The notes: generated from the sequence alone by a model not told the origin. 64,000 bases of DNA from Neglectibacter timonensis (GCF_900048895.1 NZ_LT160638.1:243497-307496), one strand, 5' to 3'. Shown: positions 26,166 through 35,538, numbered from the stretch's first letter. Made by a program: numbers and translations.

Positions 26166-26957
26166 TTACAGGCCGAACTTCACCATGTTGTCGAAGCTGG
26201 TCTTCAGGCAGTCGAAAGGATCACGGGGGCAGACATCCTGCTCTACAATGACTGCCTCTACGCCCACTTCGCGGCAGGCTTCGATAATGGCGGGCCAGTT
26301 CAGGTTGCCCTCGCCGACTTCGGCAAAGTCCTTGCAGACCTGCTCGATGGGATCGGCTCCGCCGACAATTTTGTAATCCTTGAAATGGACGACGGACATC
26401 CTGCCCTTGGCCTTGCGGATGTAATCCGGAGGATTCTTGCCGCCGGACTGCAGCCAGTGGGTATCCAGGCAGTACCAGAATACTTCGGGGTCTGTGGCAT
26501 CGAAAAGCACGTCAAAGCCATTTTCACCGCCGCCCAGGGAGAAAAATTCCAGGGCATGAGGATGATAGATGAGCTTTACGCCTTCTTTTTTCATTTCAGC
26601 GCCGATTTTATTGATGCCCTCCGCATACTGAAGATAGCCCTCGCGGCTTTCCCGCAGCGGGATGGGAAGCGTGCCTACGGAGATCAGGTCCGTCTCGTAA
26701 AAATGGGCCAGCTCAATAGCTTTCTTGATAGCTTCGGGATCTTTCACCATCTCTTCGTAATTGCCGCCGACGGATTCCTGCTTGAGACCCAGGTCTTTCA
26801 AAAAGGCCTTGTGCTCCGCCTCGCTCATATGGTATCCGAAAGTCTGCACGCTGTCATAGCCGATTTCGCTGATCTTTTTCAGAGAGCTTTCATATCCCTC
26901 CGGCGTTTTGATAAAATCACGTACGGTATACACCTGTACGCCCTTTCTGATTTTCAT
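26166..26957 (-). CDS. sugar phosphate isomerase/epimerase-like TIM-barrel protein (1)
   Basis: A 263-residue AP-endonuclease-2-fold protein. Metal ligands expected for the fold are visible: KLIYHPHALEFF (His/Glu), FWYCLDTHWL (Asp/His), SVVHFKDYK (His) and the last strand VIVEQDVCP (Glu). Members isomerise or epimerise keto-sugars, dehydrate inosose, or eliminate aglycones from 3-keto-glycosides. The first in-frame GTG is part of the AGGAGTG ribosome site, so the ATG nine bases later is the start. It lies between a similar protein and the third Gfo dehydrogenase. Confidence 0.9.
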   Translation of the reverse strand: MKIRKGVQVYTVRDFIKTPEGYESSLKKISEIGYDSVQTFGYHMSEAEHKAFLKDLGLKQESVGGNYEEMVKDPEAIKKAIELAHFYETDLISVGTLPIPLRESREGYLQYAEGINKIGAEMKKEGVKLIYHPHALEFFSLGGGENGFDVLFDATDPEVFWYCLDTHWLQSGGKNPPDYIRKAKGRMSVVHFKDYKIVGGADPIEQVCKDFAEVGEGNLNWPAIIEACREVGVEAVIVEQDVCPRDPFDCLKTSFDNMVKFGL

Positions 26958-27005
26958 AGGAAACACTCCTTTAATCCAATATGGAAAGCTTTAAAACCCT
27001 TGAGA

Positions 27006-27824
27006 TTATTCGACAAAGCCGGTTTCTTTCATGTTGAGGTAGGCGGCCCGCAGGGTTTCCGCCTCGGTCAGATTGAACTGGAAGTCCTGCTCTACAATGG
27101 CGTAATCCATGCCTGCAGCCTGAGCGGCCTCGAGGCAGCCCTTCAGGTCGAGAGCGCCTGTGCCGGGGGTGGTGAAACGAGGCATGCTGGTCACTCTGCC
27201 GTCAGGCTCGTGACGCTCTACCGGAGGTCCGGCCACAAAATCCTTAATATGTACAGCGGTCATGCGGTCTCCCAGACCCTTCATAAAGTTGATGGGATCA
27301 TAGTCGGCGTAGGTGACCCAGCCGCAATCCACTTCAAACTTCAGGTACTGGGTGTTGGCGGCCATCAGGTAGATCACCGGAACGCCGTTGAGCTTCTGCA
27401 AAAATTCAGCGTCATGATTGTGGAAAGAGAGAACGATGCCCTCTTTTCCCAGTTCCTCTGCAGCCTTGTCGAACTGTTCGCACTCCTTCATAAGCTCGTC
27501 GTAGGAGGGCGGGTCGTTCCGCATGCCGAAACGGTAGGCTCCCGCACAGCCGGCATAGCAGGCGGCGCGCTTAACGCCGGTTTTCTTGGCGCGGTCGATC
27601 ACGTCGGCCACAGCGGGCGGATCCCAGATGTTGTAGCCAACGGCCAGAGGCTGCATACCGAAAGAATTGACGCGCTTCAGGTTTTCGGCAGGGTCTCCCT
27701 CCCGCAGCAGGACGTCGGCGCCCTCAAAAGCGCTGTAGCCCAGCTTGGCGTAGGATTCCAGCACCTCGTAGGGGTCCTGTTCTTTCGGCAGAAAGCCGAT
27801 CATGGCTGCTTTCATTTTGTTCAT
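27006..27824 (-). CDS. sugar phosphate isomerase/epimerase-like TIM-barrel protein (2)
   Basis: A 272-residue paralogue of the same fold. Metal-site strands are IVLSFHNHDAEF, LKFEVDCGWV, TAVHIKDF and YAIVEQDFQ. GGGAGG stands ten bases before the ATG. It is the first gene of the minus-strand unit; the AraC gene runs away from it on the other strand and is the obvious candidate regulator. Two different members next to one dehydrogenase suggest consecutive steps or a two-subunit enzyme; this is an inference. Confidence 0.9.
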   Translation of the reverse strand: MNKMKAAMIGFLPKEQDPYEVLESYAKLGYSAFEGADVLLREGDPAENLKRVNSFGMQPLAVGYNIWDPPAVADVIDRAKKTGVKRAACYAGCAGAYRFGMRNDPPSYDELMKECEQFDKAAEELGKEGIVLSFHNHDAEFLQKLNGVPVIYLMAANTQYLKFEVDCGWVTYADYDPINFMKGLGDRMTAVHIKDFVAGPPVERHEPDGRVTSMPRFTTPGTGALDLKGCLEAAQAAGMDYAIVEQDFQFNLTEAETLRAAYLNMKETGFVE

Positions 27825-27981
27825 GGTTCATGTTCCTCCCTTTATCATTGTTTGATCGGTTATTTTAATCCGGACTTTCCGGAACGATCGCTCTTGTCGT
27901 TTTTCCCTCTTTGTGGTATCCTTGCTAGTAAATAGGTAAAAGCAGTTTACGTTAGGTCGGTGCAAGGGGGGAAAAATACCA

Positions 27982-28791
27982 TTGGATTCCATCGTCATGT
28001 GCGGATATTCCGTCCACCGGCAGTGCGATTTTCCAGAAGAAATCGGCGGCAACCGGCACTACTTGATCCGGCTGCAGTCTCACGGAGAATGCGGAGCTCG
28101 GCTCAACGACGGGGAACAGTTTACACTGTGCAAGGGAGACCTGCTGACGCTGGCTCCCGGGGATAAACTGAAACTGAGAAAAGACAAACTTTCAGATGAC
28201 CCTGCTGATGTCAGCGGAGATTATTACCTCATCTGCCGCGGGGAATGGGTGACCGACTGGTACCGGGAAATTGGTGAAAGAAAACTTACCCGGGTGCCGC
28301 CCAACGAATCTCTTTTGGAATTGTGGCGGCTGCTGATCCGGGAGACGAGACGGGTGCCGGAGGCGGGGGATGAAGAATACCTGGAATCCCTGCTGCGGAC
28401 CTTTTGCCTTTCCGTCAAGCGGCTTCTTAACCAGGGGCAGAAGGGCGAATCGGATTTCATCGTGTTCCGCATGCGCCGCTTTATTGAGGATCATGCGGTG
28501 GAAAAGCTGCGGGTGGCCGACGTGGCTGAGCATGTATCCCTCAGCGAATCCCGAGCCATCCATCTGTTCAAAGAGATCACAGGCCGCAGCATTGTGGATT
28601 ACCTGATGGAGGTACGCCTGAACTTTGCCATAGAACAGATGAAATATACGGGTTCCACCTTGGAAGAGATTGCAGAAAACTCAGGCTTTGGTACATATTC
28701 CTATTTTCATCGGGTTTTCCGGCGGCTGAAGGGGATGTCTCCCGGAAAATTCCGGCAAAAATATCGAGAGGATGTCGATTGGCAGGAATAG
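27982..28791 (+). CDS. AraC-family transcriptional regulator (2)
   Basis: A 269-residue regulator, probably starting at TTG behind AAGGGGGG. The N-terminal half is cupin-like (QSHGECGARLNDGEQ, GDLLTLAPGDKLKLR). The last 100 residues hold two helix-turn-helices (VADVAEHVSLSESRAIHLFK and LEEIAENSGFGTYSYFHRVF, then GMSPGKFRQKY). It faces the TIM-barrel genes across a 157-base gap, which is a typical arrangement for an activator of the divergent unit. Confidence 0.9.
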   Translation: MDSIVMCGYSVHRQCDFPEEIGGNRHYLIRLQSHGECGARLNDGEQFTLCKGDLLTLAPGDKLKLRKDKLSDDPADVSGDYYLICRGEWVTDWYREIGERKLTRVPPNESLLELWRLLIRETRRVPEAGDEEYLESLLRTFCLSVKRLLNQGQKGESDFIVFRMRRFIEDHAVEKLRVADVAEHVSLSESRAIHLFKEITGRSIVDYLMEVRLNFAIEQMKYTGSTLEEIAENSGFGTYSYFHRVFRRLKGMSPGKFRQKYREDVDWQE

Positions 28792-28894
28792 CCAAAATAA
28801 TCGGACACGCCTATTTCAAATTATAAAGTTTTTTCTGCAGACTACCATACACGATTTTGGAAAAACAGGAACAATTCTGCTATGAATTTCCATT

Positions 28895-28967
28895 GGCGGC
28901 AACGCCGCCGATGGGCTGAAGGAGAACGTTCTCCTTCAGCTTTCTGTGCTGTAAAGCAGCACAGAAA
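28895..28967 (+). other. triple hairpin in the leader of the two-component genes
   Basis: Three perfect inverted repeats follow one another: GGCGGC-AAC-GCCGCC (28895-28909), a 26-bp palindrome centred on AACGTT (28915-28940), and an 11-bp stem with a five-base loop (28941-28967). None has a T-tract, so they are not ordinary terminators. They lie 33 bases before the response-regulator start and could be an RNA leader element, a protein binding site or a small dispersed repeat. Confidence 0.5.
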
Positions 28968-28999
28968 AGTAGGACTGTTAGGTAGAGGGAGGATGTATT

Positions 29000-30571
29000 G
29001 TGATACGTTTATTGATTGTGGATGACGAATCTGCTACCCGGAATGGTTTGTTGCGCTATATGGACTGGAAGGGCCTCGGAGTGGATATGATTCAGACCGC
29101 AGAGAGCGGTCAGGAGGCGCTGGCTATGTGTGAGGATTTTCAGCCGGATCTGGTGCTTTCCGACATCCGTATGCGCGGTATGAATGGGGTTGAAATGTGT
29201 ACGATCCTGCATGAAAAATATCCGGAATGCCGTATTATCTTTATCAGCGGATATTCCGACAAGGAATATTTGAAAGCCGCCATTGAACTGGGAGCGGTAA
29301 ATTACGTGGAGAAACCGGTGGATACGGAGGAATTGAAGAGGGCGGTGCAAAAGGCGATGGCGTCTATTCTGGAGACCCGGCGCCATCGCAACGAGGGGGA
29401 ACGGCTTTCCAAAAGCGAAGCATATCTTCGAAGAGAGGCATTTTTTTCTCTCCTCCGCGGCAGGGAACCTGGAGAATCCTCAGAACAGAACCTGGAGGAG
29501 AGCGGGCTTTTCCGGGAAGGTTACCCGTTGATGCGTATCTGTATTCTGCGGCTCTCGCCGGCAGTCACCAATCTGTCGAGGTTTCGAAGCGCACTGTGGG
29601 AAACGGCTGGGATACGGGCGTTTACAGAGAGGGACTGCTCCGTTTATGGGGAGTTCTGGGATAACCGGCGGCTGATCTTGCTGCTGTGCGGCACGGAGGA
29701 GGCTGTGGGCAACGGCAGCTGTCTCCTGAAAGCGATTTCCCGGGCAGCGACAGGACTGGTGGACGGTGTGCGGCTGTTCTTCGCCCTGGGGGAGCCGGTG
29801 CGGAATCCACATGGCCTTTCCCATTCCTATCAAAGCGCCCATGAGGCCGAAAAGACGGTTTTTTATCTGGGGTATGGAAAGTCGGCGGAGCGGGGGAGGA
29901 AGGACCGGCCCTTGGATCTGGGTGCGGATTACCCGGCGGAATTCCGGCAGGCGCTGAGCATGGGAAGCGAGGAAGCGGCTTCGCAGGTGCTGGACCGTTT
30001 GGCCGCCTCATTGCGGGAGGGAGAGGCGGTTGCTTCCGCCTTTGTACAGGGGCTTTATTTCAGTTTGGAGCGGGAACTGGAGGAGGAATCCCTCCGTCTG
30101 TTTCCTTACGACCGGTCCGACATGGCAAAAAGGCAGGAAACCGATGCGCAGCATTTGGAGGGACTGGATACGATTGATGATCTGAACGCGTTCCTGCGTG
30201 CCCAGGTTCACGAAATATTTGCGTTGAACAGCCGGGACGACAGCAATAGTTCCGTAGTACTGCGGGTAATCCGTCTGATTCAGCAGGAATATGGGGATAA
30301 AGATCTATCCGTCAAACAGCTGGCGGAGAACGTCTATTTGACACCCACCTATCTTTCCGGTCTGTTCAAAAGGAAAACCGGAAAGACCATCTGGGAGTAC
30401 CTGACCTCCGTGCGGATTGAGCGCGCCAAGGAATTGCTGCGGAATCCCCGTTTCAAGCTGTACCATATATCCAAGCAGGTCGGGTATGAGGATGCCAATT
30501 ATTTCGCCAAGATTTTTAAAAAGCAAACTGGGGTAACACCCTCTGAATACAGGGAGAAAAATCTATTGTGA
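29000..30571 (+). CDS. YesN-type response regulator with AraC output
   Basis: A 523-residue regulator. The receiver domain at residues 1-120 has the acidic pair in LLIVDDESATR, the phospho-acceptor D55 in LVLSDIRMRG, the switch Ser in IFISGYSD and Lys in YVEKPVD. A long middle region of unknown structure follows, and the C-terminal AraC DNA-binding domain (about 425-520: SVKQLAENVYLTPTYLSGLF, ISKQVGYEDANYFAKIF). The start is GTG nine bases after AGGGAGGA. The kinase gene overlaps its end by four bases. The pair probably senses sugars and turns on the following importer genes. Confidence 0.95.
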   Translation: MIRLLIVDDESATRNGLLRYMDWKGLGVDMIQTAESGQEALAMCEDFQPDLVLSDIRMRGMNGVEMCTILHEKYPECRIIFISGYSDKEYLKAAIELGAVNYVEKPVDTEELKRAVQKAMASILETRRHRNEGERLSKSEAYLRREAFFSLLRGREPGESSEQNLEESGLFREGYPLMRICILRLSPAVTNLSRFRSALWETAGIRAFTERDCSVYGEFWDNRRLILLLCGTEEAVGNGSCLLKAISRAATGLVDGVRLFFALGEPVRNPHGLSHSYQSAHEAEKTVFYLGYGKSAERGRKDRPLDLGADYPAEFRQALSMGSEEAASQVLDRLAASLREGEAVASAFVQGLYFSLERELEEESLRLFPYDRSDMAKRQETDAQHLEGLDTIDDLNAFLRAQVHEIFALNSRDDSNSSVVLRVIRLIQQEYGDKDLSVKQLAENVYLTPTYLSGLFKRKTGKTIWEYLTSVRIERAKELLRNPRFKLYHISKQVGYEDANYFAKIFKKQTGVTPSEYREKNLL

Positions 30572-32400
30572 AAAATCCTGTACGCCTGTTTAAAGATTGG
30601 TTTTCACGCCATTCCATGCGCACAAAGCTCGCTGTGACTTTTTCCTGTACCGTAGTGTTGATTTTGCTGCTGCTTATGATACTGCTCAATTACTTCATCA
30701 CACGAAATTATCGGGAGCAGCTTCTTCATACGGCGGAGAAATCCTGCGACCAGGCCCAGTCGTTTTTGGAAAATTATCTGGAAACCATGATCTATGTTTC
30801 GGACCTGATCTATTATAATAATGACCTACAGCAGGCCATGAGCTCTCCTACGTTCAATGGACACCGGAATTTCGGCGTTCAGTACCGGGAGTTTCTGCAG
30901 TTAGACAAGGTATTTACTTCGGTGGAAATGGTAGAAACCATTTACCGTTCCAGGGTCTTTATTCCGGATGATATCTTCTATTCCAGCAATCAGCGGCATT
31001 TTGCCGGGGTTTCCCAGTTGGAGGGCAGGGTGGATTATGAAGAGTTCCTTCGCAAAAGCCAAACGGAAATGGTGTATTTTACCGAGCCGGAAGAGGTAAA
31101 GATACCGGGACAGATCTATACGGTGAATCTGGTATCCCTGCTGCGCACGATCCGGAATACGGACGGTACTGCTACGCCTATCGGCGTAGAGCAGGTGAGC
31201 ATTCTCACCTCTCAGTTGAGGAGCGTGCTGGAAAAATCGGATATTACCACTACGGGAGCGGTCTATCTGGTCAATGATGCCGGCGCGGTGATCAGCGCTT
31301 CCGGCGGAGGCGGCGGACTGCTGAAGACGCTTTCCGAAAATGGAACTTTGCCCCAATACGACAGAAAGGTTAGAAAGTGGACTGCTCAGACGTTGGCTGG
31401 AGAAAGCTATCTGATGAATCAGCAGAGGCTGAAGCTGGCGGATTGGACGCTGATTGCTCTGGTTCCGGAAAAGGAAATTAACCGCCAGATGACTCAGATC
31501 GGATCCGTTATCCTGGTGCTTTCCCTGTTCGCCGTAGCGGTGGTATGTACGGTGTCTGTTCTTATTGCCCGGTATTATACCCACAGGCTGAAACTGCTGA
31601 CAGACATGATGCATACGGTGAGGGGCGGAGATCTGAATGTGGGGATGGAAAAGCCCAGTAACGATGAGATCGGCCAGCTATTTCGGAGCTTTTCCCATAT
31701 GACGGAAGAGCTCAAGGAGCTGATGCAACAGCAGTATAAATCCGGCAAGGCGGTGAAATCTGCCCAGTTGAAGGCGCTGCAGGCTCAGATCAACCCGCAC
31801 TTTCTCTACAATACGCTGGATTTGATCAATTGGGAGGCGATGGACCATGGCGCGCCTGAAATTGCTGAAATTGCCAAAAGCCTGGCCAGATTTTACCGTA
31901 TCAGCCTGAACCGCGGGCAGCAGGTGGTGACGATTGAGCAGGAACTGAGGCATGTAGAAGCCTATGTCAAGATTCAAAATCACCATTTTGACGGAGCCAT
32001 CAGCCTGAAAACAGATGTGCCGGAGGAATTGCTGCCTCTTGGGTGCATCAATATCATCCTTCAGCCTCTGGTGGAAAATTCCATCATGCACGGTATTGCG
32101 GAGATTCCCTATATCCAGGAATGCAATGTATCGATCTCAGCCCTGCGGGAGGAAGGGGACGTGGTATTTACTGTGGAGGACGACGGTATGGGGATGACGG
32201 AAGATCAGCTGAAAGCTTTGCTTTGCGCCGATTCCTCCGACTCTCACGGTTACGGGGTGAAAAATATTGATTCCCGTTTGAAACTCTCCTATGGGGACGC
32301 CTACGGGCTGACCTACCGCAGCGTGGTGGGTCACGGCACGGCGGTCACCATCCGTATTCCTGCCATGACGCCGGAGGAGATGGAGCGGCACGTCCAGTGA
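30568..32400 (+). CDS. YesM-type sensor histidine kinase
   Basis: A 610-residue membrane kinase. The first helix is at about residues 20-43 (FSCTVVLILLLLMILLNYF), then an extracellular sensor of about 260 residues of Cache type, a second helix near 308-332, a HAMP domain (GGDLNVGMEKPSNDEIGQLF), the phospho-acceptor H411 in QINPHFLYNTLD, and an ATPase domain with ILQPLVENSIMHGI and DDGMGM. It starts with GTG inside the GTGA overlap with the regulator. Kinases of this type usually sense an oligosaccharide or a binding protein outside the cell. Confidence 0.95.
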   Translation: MKNPVRLFKDWFSRHSMRTKLAVTFSCTVVLILLLLMILLNYFITRNYREQLLHTAEKSCDQAQSFLENYLETMIYVSDLIYYNNDLQQAMSSPTFNGHRNFGVQYREFLQLDKVFTSVEMVETIYRSRVFIPDDIFYSSNQRHFAGVSQLEGRVDYEEFLRKSQTEMVYFTEPEEVKIPGQIYTVNLVSLLRTIRNTDGTATPIGVEQVSILTSQLRSVLEKSDITTTGAVYLVNDAGAVISASGGGGGLLKTLSENGTLPQYDRKVRKWTAQTLAGESYLMNQQRLKLADWTLIALVPEKEINRQMTQIGSVILVLSLFAVAVVCTVSVLIARYYTHRLKLLTDMMHTVRGGDLNVGMEKPSNDEIGQLFRSFSHMTEELKELMQQQYKSGKAVKSAQLKALQAQINPHFLYNTLDLINWEAMDHGAPEIAEIAKSLARFYRISLNRGQQVVTIEQELRHVEAYVKIQNHHFDGAISLKTDVPEELLPLGCINIILQPLVENSIMHGIAEIPYIQECNVSISALREEGDVVFTVEDDGMGMTEDQLKALLCADSSDSHGYGVKNIDSRLKLSYGDAYGLTYRSVVGHGTAVTIRIPAMTPEEMERHVQ

Positions 32401-32491
32401 TCGCCTGTACATGGTCGTGGGAGGCGTAGAACCGGTTCTGAAAGCCTGGTGGGGATTTTGGCTTTTGGGAGTTTTTTACGCTAGAGGTTTT

Positions 32492-32531
32492 GCCTTCCGG
32501 CAGCATTCAAAGGCTGCCGGAAGGCTTTTTT
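32492..32531 (+). terminator. intrinsic terminator of the two-component operon
   Basis: GCCTTCCGGCAGC pairs perfectly with GCTGCCGGAAGGC over an eight-base loop, followed by TTTTTT. Confidence 0.9.
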
Positions 32532-32690
32532 GCTACAATAGCAAGCACGGCTGACAAACGATACTGCTGTGCAGAGAAACAGGTCCCTGGGTTTTCTATG
32601 TGTAATGTGCATAAGTTTTTCCTGTAAATCGTACTTTTCTGGTCTTACATTATTAACGTGTGATAAGTAAAATGAGGGCATGCAAAAAAA

Positions 32691-32743
32691 GAGCCGGACG
32701 GTCGCCGCCTGGTTCCGCCGGTCAGAATGTCCGGCACTCTTTT
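32691..32743 (+). promoter_or_regulatory. leader hairpin with T-tract before the first Lpl-type binding protein
   Basis: GAGCCGGAC pairs with GTCCGGCACTC (two-base bulge), enclosing a GC-rich arm and followed by TTTT, about 65 bases before the binding-protein start. Its place inside the 5' leader suggests an attenuator; alternatively it is an old terminator. The rest of the 408-base gap holds only the kinase terminator and A/T-rich sequence. Confidence 0.4.
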
Positions 32744-32808
32744 GGGGCTTTGCGGTCTTCCCTCGGGGACGGCCGAAAGATAAAGGCCAGAAATTGGGAG
32801 GAATTGTA

Positions 32809-34344
32809 ATGAAAAGAACCATCAGGCTCACGGCACTGTTGCTTGTGGCCGCACTTCTGGTATGCGCATGCACGGCCTGCGGAACAGGGAAGGGGAAAGC
32901 GTCCTCAGAGGACACGCCCTCTTCTGGCGCCGCGTCTTCCGAGGCAGCGGGGGAGGACATCTCCAAAAAAGTGGAGCTCTCCATGTATGTGGTCAGCGAC
33001 CGGCCCGTGGTTCAGGACCAGGTGGAGGAAAACTACAACAAAGTGTTTGAGGAAAAGCTCAACTGTACCCTCAAGGTAAACTGGATCGGTTGGGCGGAGT
33101 ACAAGAACAAGTATCCTCTGCTGTTTTCTTCCGGCGAGGTGTTTGACATGGCTTACACCTCCACTTGGCTGAATTTTTCACCGTTGGCCAGAAAGGGAGC
33201 CTTCAAGGAACTCGATGAGCTTTGGCCCAAATACGCGCCGAAGAACTATGAACGCCAATCAGAAATGGCGCTGCGTCAGTCCAAGGTCAATGGCCACAGC
33301 TACTGCATACCCACCCTGCTGGGAACCTATTCTGCATCCGGCCCTACCTATCGCACTGATATTCTGGAAGGGACGGACTGGGACGGAAAGATGGAAACGA
33401 TTGCTGATTATGAGGAGTTTCTGGAGTATGCCAAAGAGGCTGCTCCCGAGATGGAACCCTATAATGTCTATCAGTCCGGCTCCGATATGGATGAGGTTTA
33501 TATGAAGAGCAAAGGCCTGTACGGTCTTACCGGAGGATTTTTGTGGCTGGACCCCAGCGAGGAAAAACCGCAGGTGTTCACCTATTACGAGTATGGGGAT
33601 ACGCCGGAATTCCTCACAATGATGAGCCGCTGGAATGAAAAGGGCTTCTTTTCCAAATCTGCTCTGTCCGATACGGATTCGCAGAAATTCCGAGGCGGTA
33701 AGGCGGCCTCCCGCATCACAAACCTGGATGCTTATCCAGACGAATACATCCGTCATCCGGAATGGGGCGTCAAGTATGCCAACCTGGTTTCCGACGTGTC
33801 GAACCTGCCCTTTACGCAGGACGCCATGGCGATTGCCTCTACCAGCAAAAACCCGGAAAGGGCCCTGATGCTGTACGATCTAATCACCAGCGACCAAGAG
33901 GTGTTTAACGCTTTCTATTACGGTGTGGAAGGTGTAAACTATAAGATCATTGACGGCCAGATCGAGAACCTGGCGCCGGACGATTTTGTGTATTCCGCCT
34001 GCTGGTCCGCCCGCACCCCGGAATTTGATATGGATGACTATGGATCCCCGGCGGATCTGCCTGACATCCGGGCTTCCTTTGACAGTCATATTGAGGAGAT
34101 GAAGGGGGAGGGATCACAAAAATATACCGGCTTTGTCATGGACACCGCCGCTATTGAAACGGAATTTGCTGCCTGCCAGAACGTGCATCAACAGTACTGG
34201 TGGCCTCTGGAACTGGCTTACACCGACGCGGAATCCGGCCTGCAGGAATATGAAGAAAAGATGGAGGTTGCCGGTATCGAAAGGATACGGGAGGAAGTAC
34301 AGCGCCAGTTGGACGAGTACCTGGATTCGCTGAAAGAGAAATAA
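32809..34344 (+). CDS. LplA-type oligosaccharide-binding lipoprotein (1)
   Basis: A 511-residue extracellular binding protein. The signal peptide and lipobox (LLVCACTAC) are followed by a Ser/Ala/Glu-rich linker to about residue 45. The body shares long stretches with the two paralogues downstream, for example LNCTLKVNWIGWAEYKNKYP, PTLLGTYSASGPTYRTDILE and SALSDTDSQKFRGGKAASR. The C-terminal domain with AAIETEFAACQNVHQQYWW resembles the DUF3502 part of LplA proteins. The start is the ATG behind GGGAGGAATTG. It has its own leader and terminator and stands between the sensor pair and the permeases; it is the most divergent of the three. Confidence 0.9.
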   Translation: MKRTIRLTALLLVAALLVCACTACGTGKGKASSEDTPSSGAASSEAAGEDISKKVELSMYVVSDRPVVQDQVEENYNKVFEEKLNCTLKVNWIGWAEYKNKYPLLFSSGEVFDMAYTSTWLNFSPLARKGAFKELDELWPKYAPKNYERQSEMALRQSKVNGHSYCIPTLLGTYSASGPTYRTDILEGTDWDGKMETIADYEEFLEYAKEAAPEMEPYNVYQSGSDMDEVYMKSKGLYGLTGGFLWLDPSEEKPQVFTYYEYGDTPEFLTMMSRWNEKGFFSKSALSDTDSQKFRGGKAASRITNLDAYPDEYIRHPEWGVKYANLVSDVSNLPFTQDAMAIASTSKNPERALMLYDLITSDQEVFNAFYYGVEGVNYKIIDGQIENLAPDDFVYSACWSARTPEFDMDDYGSPADLPDIRASFDSHIEEMKGEGSQKYTGFVMDTAAIETEFAACQNVHQQYWWPLELAYTDAESGLQEYEEKMEVAGIERIREEVQRQLDEYLDSLKEK

Positions 34345-34358
34345 TAACAGTGTCCTGG

Positions 34359-34391
34359 GGAGCACAGGGAGAATTCTTCTGTGCTCCTTTT
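34359..34391 (+). terminator. intrinsic terminator
   Basis: GGAGCACAG pairs with CTGTGCTCC, followed by TTTTCT. It separates the first binding-protein gene from the permease unit. Confidence 0.75.
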
Positions 34392-34512
34392 CTATCGATA
34401 AAAGGAGAGTGTTCCAGGACAAAATGTATCAAAATTGAAATAATTCACTTTTAAAAAGGAGCCATTCTAAACAAAATCATAATAAAATCCTTGAAATCAT
34501 AGTTTTGTCCCG

Positions 34513-34542
34513 TTTCAATTACGAGGGGGAGTATAGTACAAT
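34513..34542 (+). promoter_or_regulatory. candidate promoter of the permease unit
   Basis: TTTCAA and TACAAT are 18 bases apart, about 75 bases before the permease start. The weak -35 fits activation by the YesN-type regulator. Confidence 0.45.
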
Positions 34543-34617
34543 ATTATAAACCAAATAAACAGAGAAAGCTTCTGGGTATTATTTGTTTTTGTTCAAATGA
34601 CACAAGGGGGAAAGCAC

Positions 34618-35538
34618 ATGAAAAAGCACGGTTTCGTGTATGAGTTCAAAAAGAACAAGGCTTTGTTCTTTATGGTAGCGCCCACAGTACTGTTGGTACT
34701 GGTGATGTCTTACCTGCCAATGTCGGGCCTGGTTCTAGCCTTCAAGAACTACAGGTTTGACCTGGGTGTGTTCGGCAGCGAGTGGAATGGATTGGAAAAC
34801 TTCCGGTACCTGTTCCAATCCGGCGCCGGCTGGCTGATCACCCGCAACACGATTTTGTACAATCTTCTGAACCTGATCACATCCCAAGGTTTGGCAATTG
34901 TTGTGGCCGTGATCATTTCAGAGCTCACCGGCAGGATTTTCAAAAAGATTACCCAGTCGGTTATCTTCCTGCCTTACTTCATTTCCTGGGTTATCGTCGG
35001 CACCTTTGTGTTCAACATCTTTAACTATGAGACCGGCGTACTGAACAACATCATCACCGCTTTTGGCGGAGAGAAGGTCAATGTCTATTCTATGCCCGGG
35101 GTTTGGCCCTGGATCATCTGTATCTTCAACGCCTGGAAATGGGTGGGATACAACTCCATCATTTACATAGCGGCCATCACCAGCATTGATGCCGAGTGCT
35201 ATGAGGCTGCGGATATCGACGGCGCCAATGTGTTCCAGAAAATCTGGTATATCACATTTCCGTCCATCCGGCCCACCATCATCACGATGCTGCTGCTTCA
35301 GGTTGGACGTATTCTGCGGGGCGACTTCGAGATGTTCTATCAAATCGTTGGCAACAACGGTCAGCTTTACGATGCAACGGACGTGATCGACACCTATGTT
35401 TTCCGTTCCCTGCTGACCAATTCCAACTTCGGTATGACGGCAGCCGCCACATTTTATCAATCTGTCCTCTGTTTCATCATTATCATGGTCGTAAACCAGA
35501 TCGTCAAAAAGGTCGAAGCGGATTACGCCTTGTTCTGA
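34618..35538 (+). CDS. LplB-type polysaccharide ABC permease
   Basis: A 306-residue permease with about six helices. The opening KKNKALFFMVAPTVLLVLV and PMSGLVLAFKNYRFDLG are typical of LplB/YteP proteins. ECYEAADIDGANVFQKIWYI is the EAA loop (about 180-200). The start is the ATG after AAGGGGG, not the one seven codons earlier. It forms the pore with the next gene. Confidence 0.93.
   Translation: MKKHGFVYEFKKNKALFFMVAPTVLLVLVMSYLPMSGLVLAFKNYRFDLGVFGSEWNGLENFRYLFQSGAGWLITRNTILYNLLNLITSQGLAIVVAVIISELTGRIFKKITQSVIFLPYFISWVIVGTFVFNIFNYETGVLNNIITAFGGEKVNVYSMPGVWPWIICIFNAWKWVGYNSIIYIAAITSIDAECYEAADIDGANVFQKIWYITFPSIRPTIITMLLLQVGRILRGDFEMFYQIVGNNGQLYDATDVIDTYVFRSLLTNSNFGMTAAATFYQSVLCFIIIMVVNQIVKKVEADYALF

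Noticed and set aside
26139..27935. 598-codon open frame on the plus strand opposite the two TIM-barrel genes
   Set aside because: The minus-strand frames carry clear metal-site motifs, ribosome sites and normal lengths; the plus frame has low-complexity His/Gly-rich sequence and no site.
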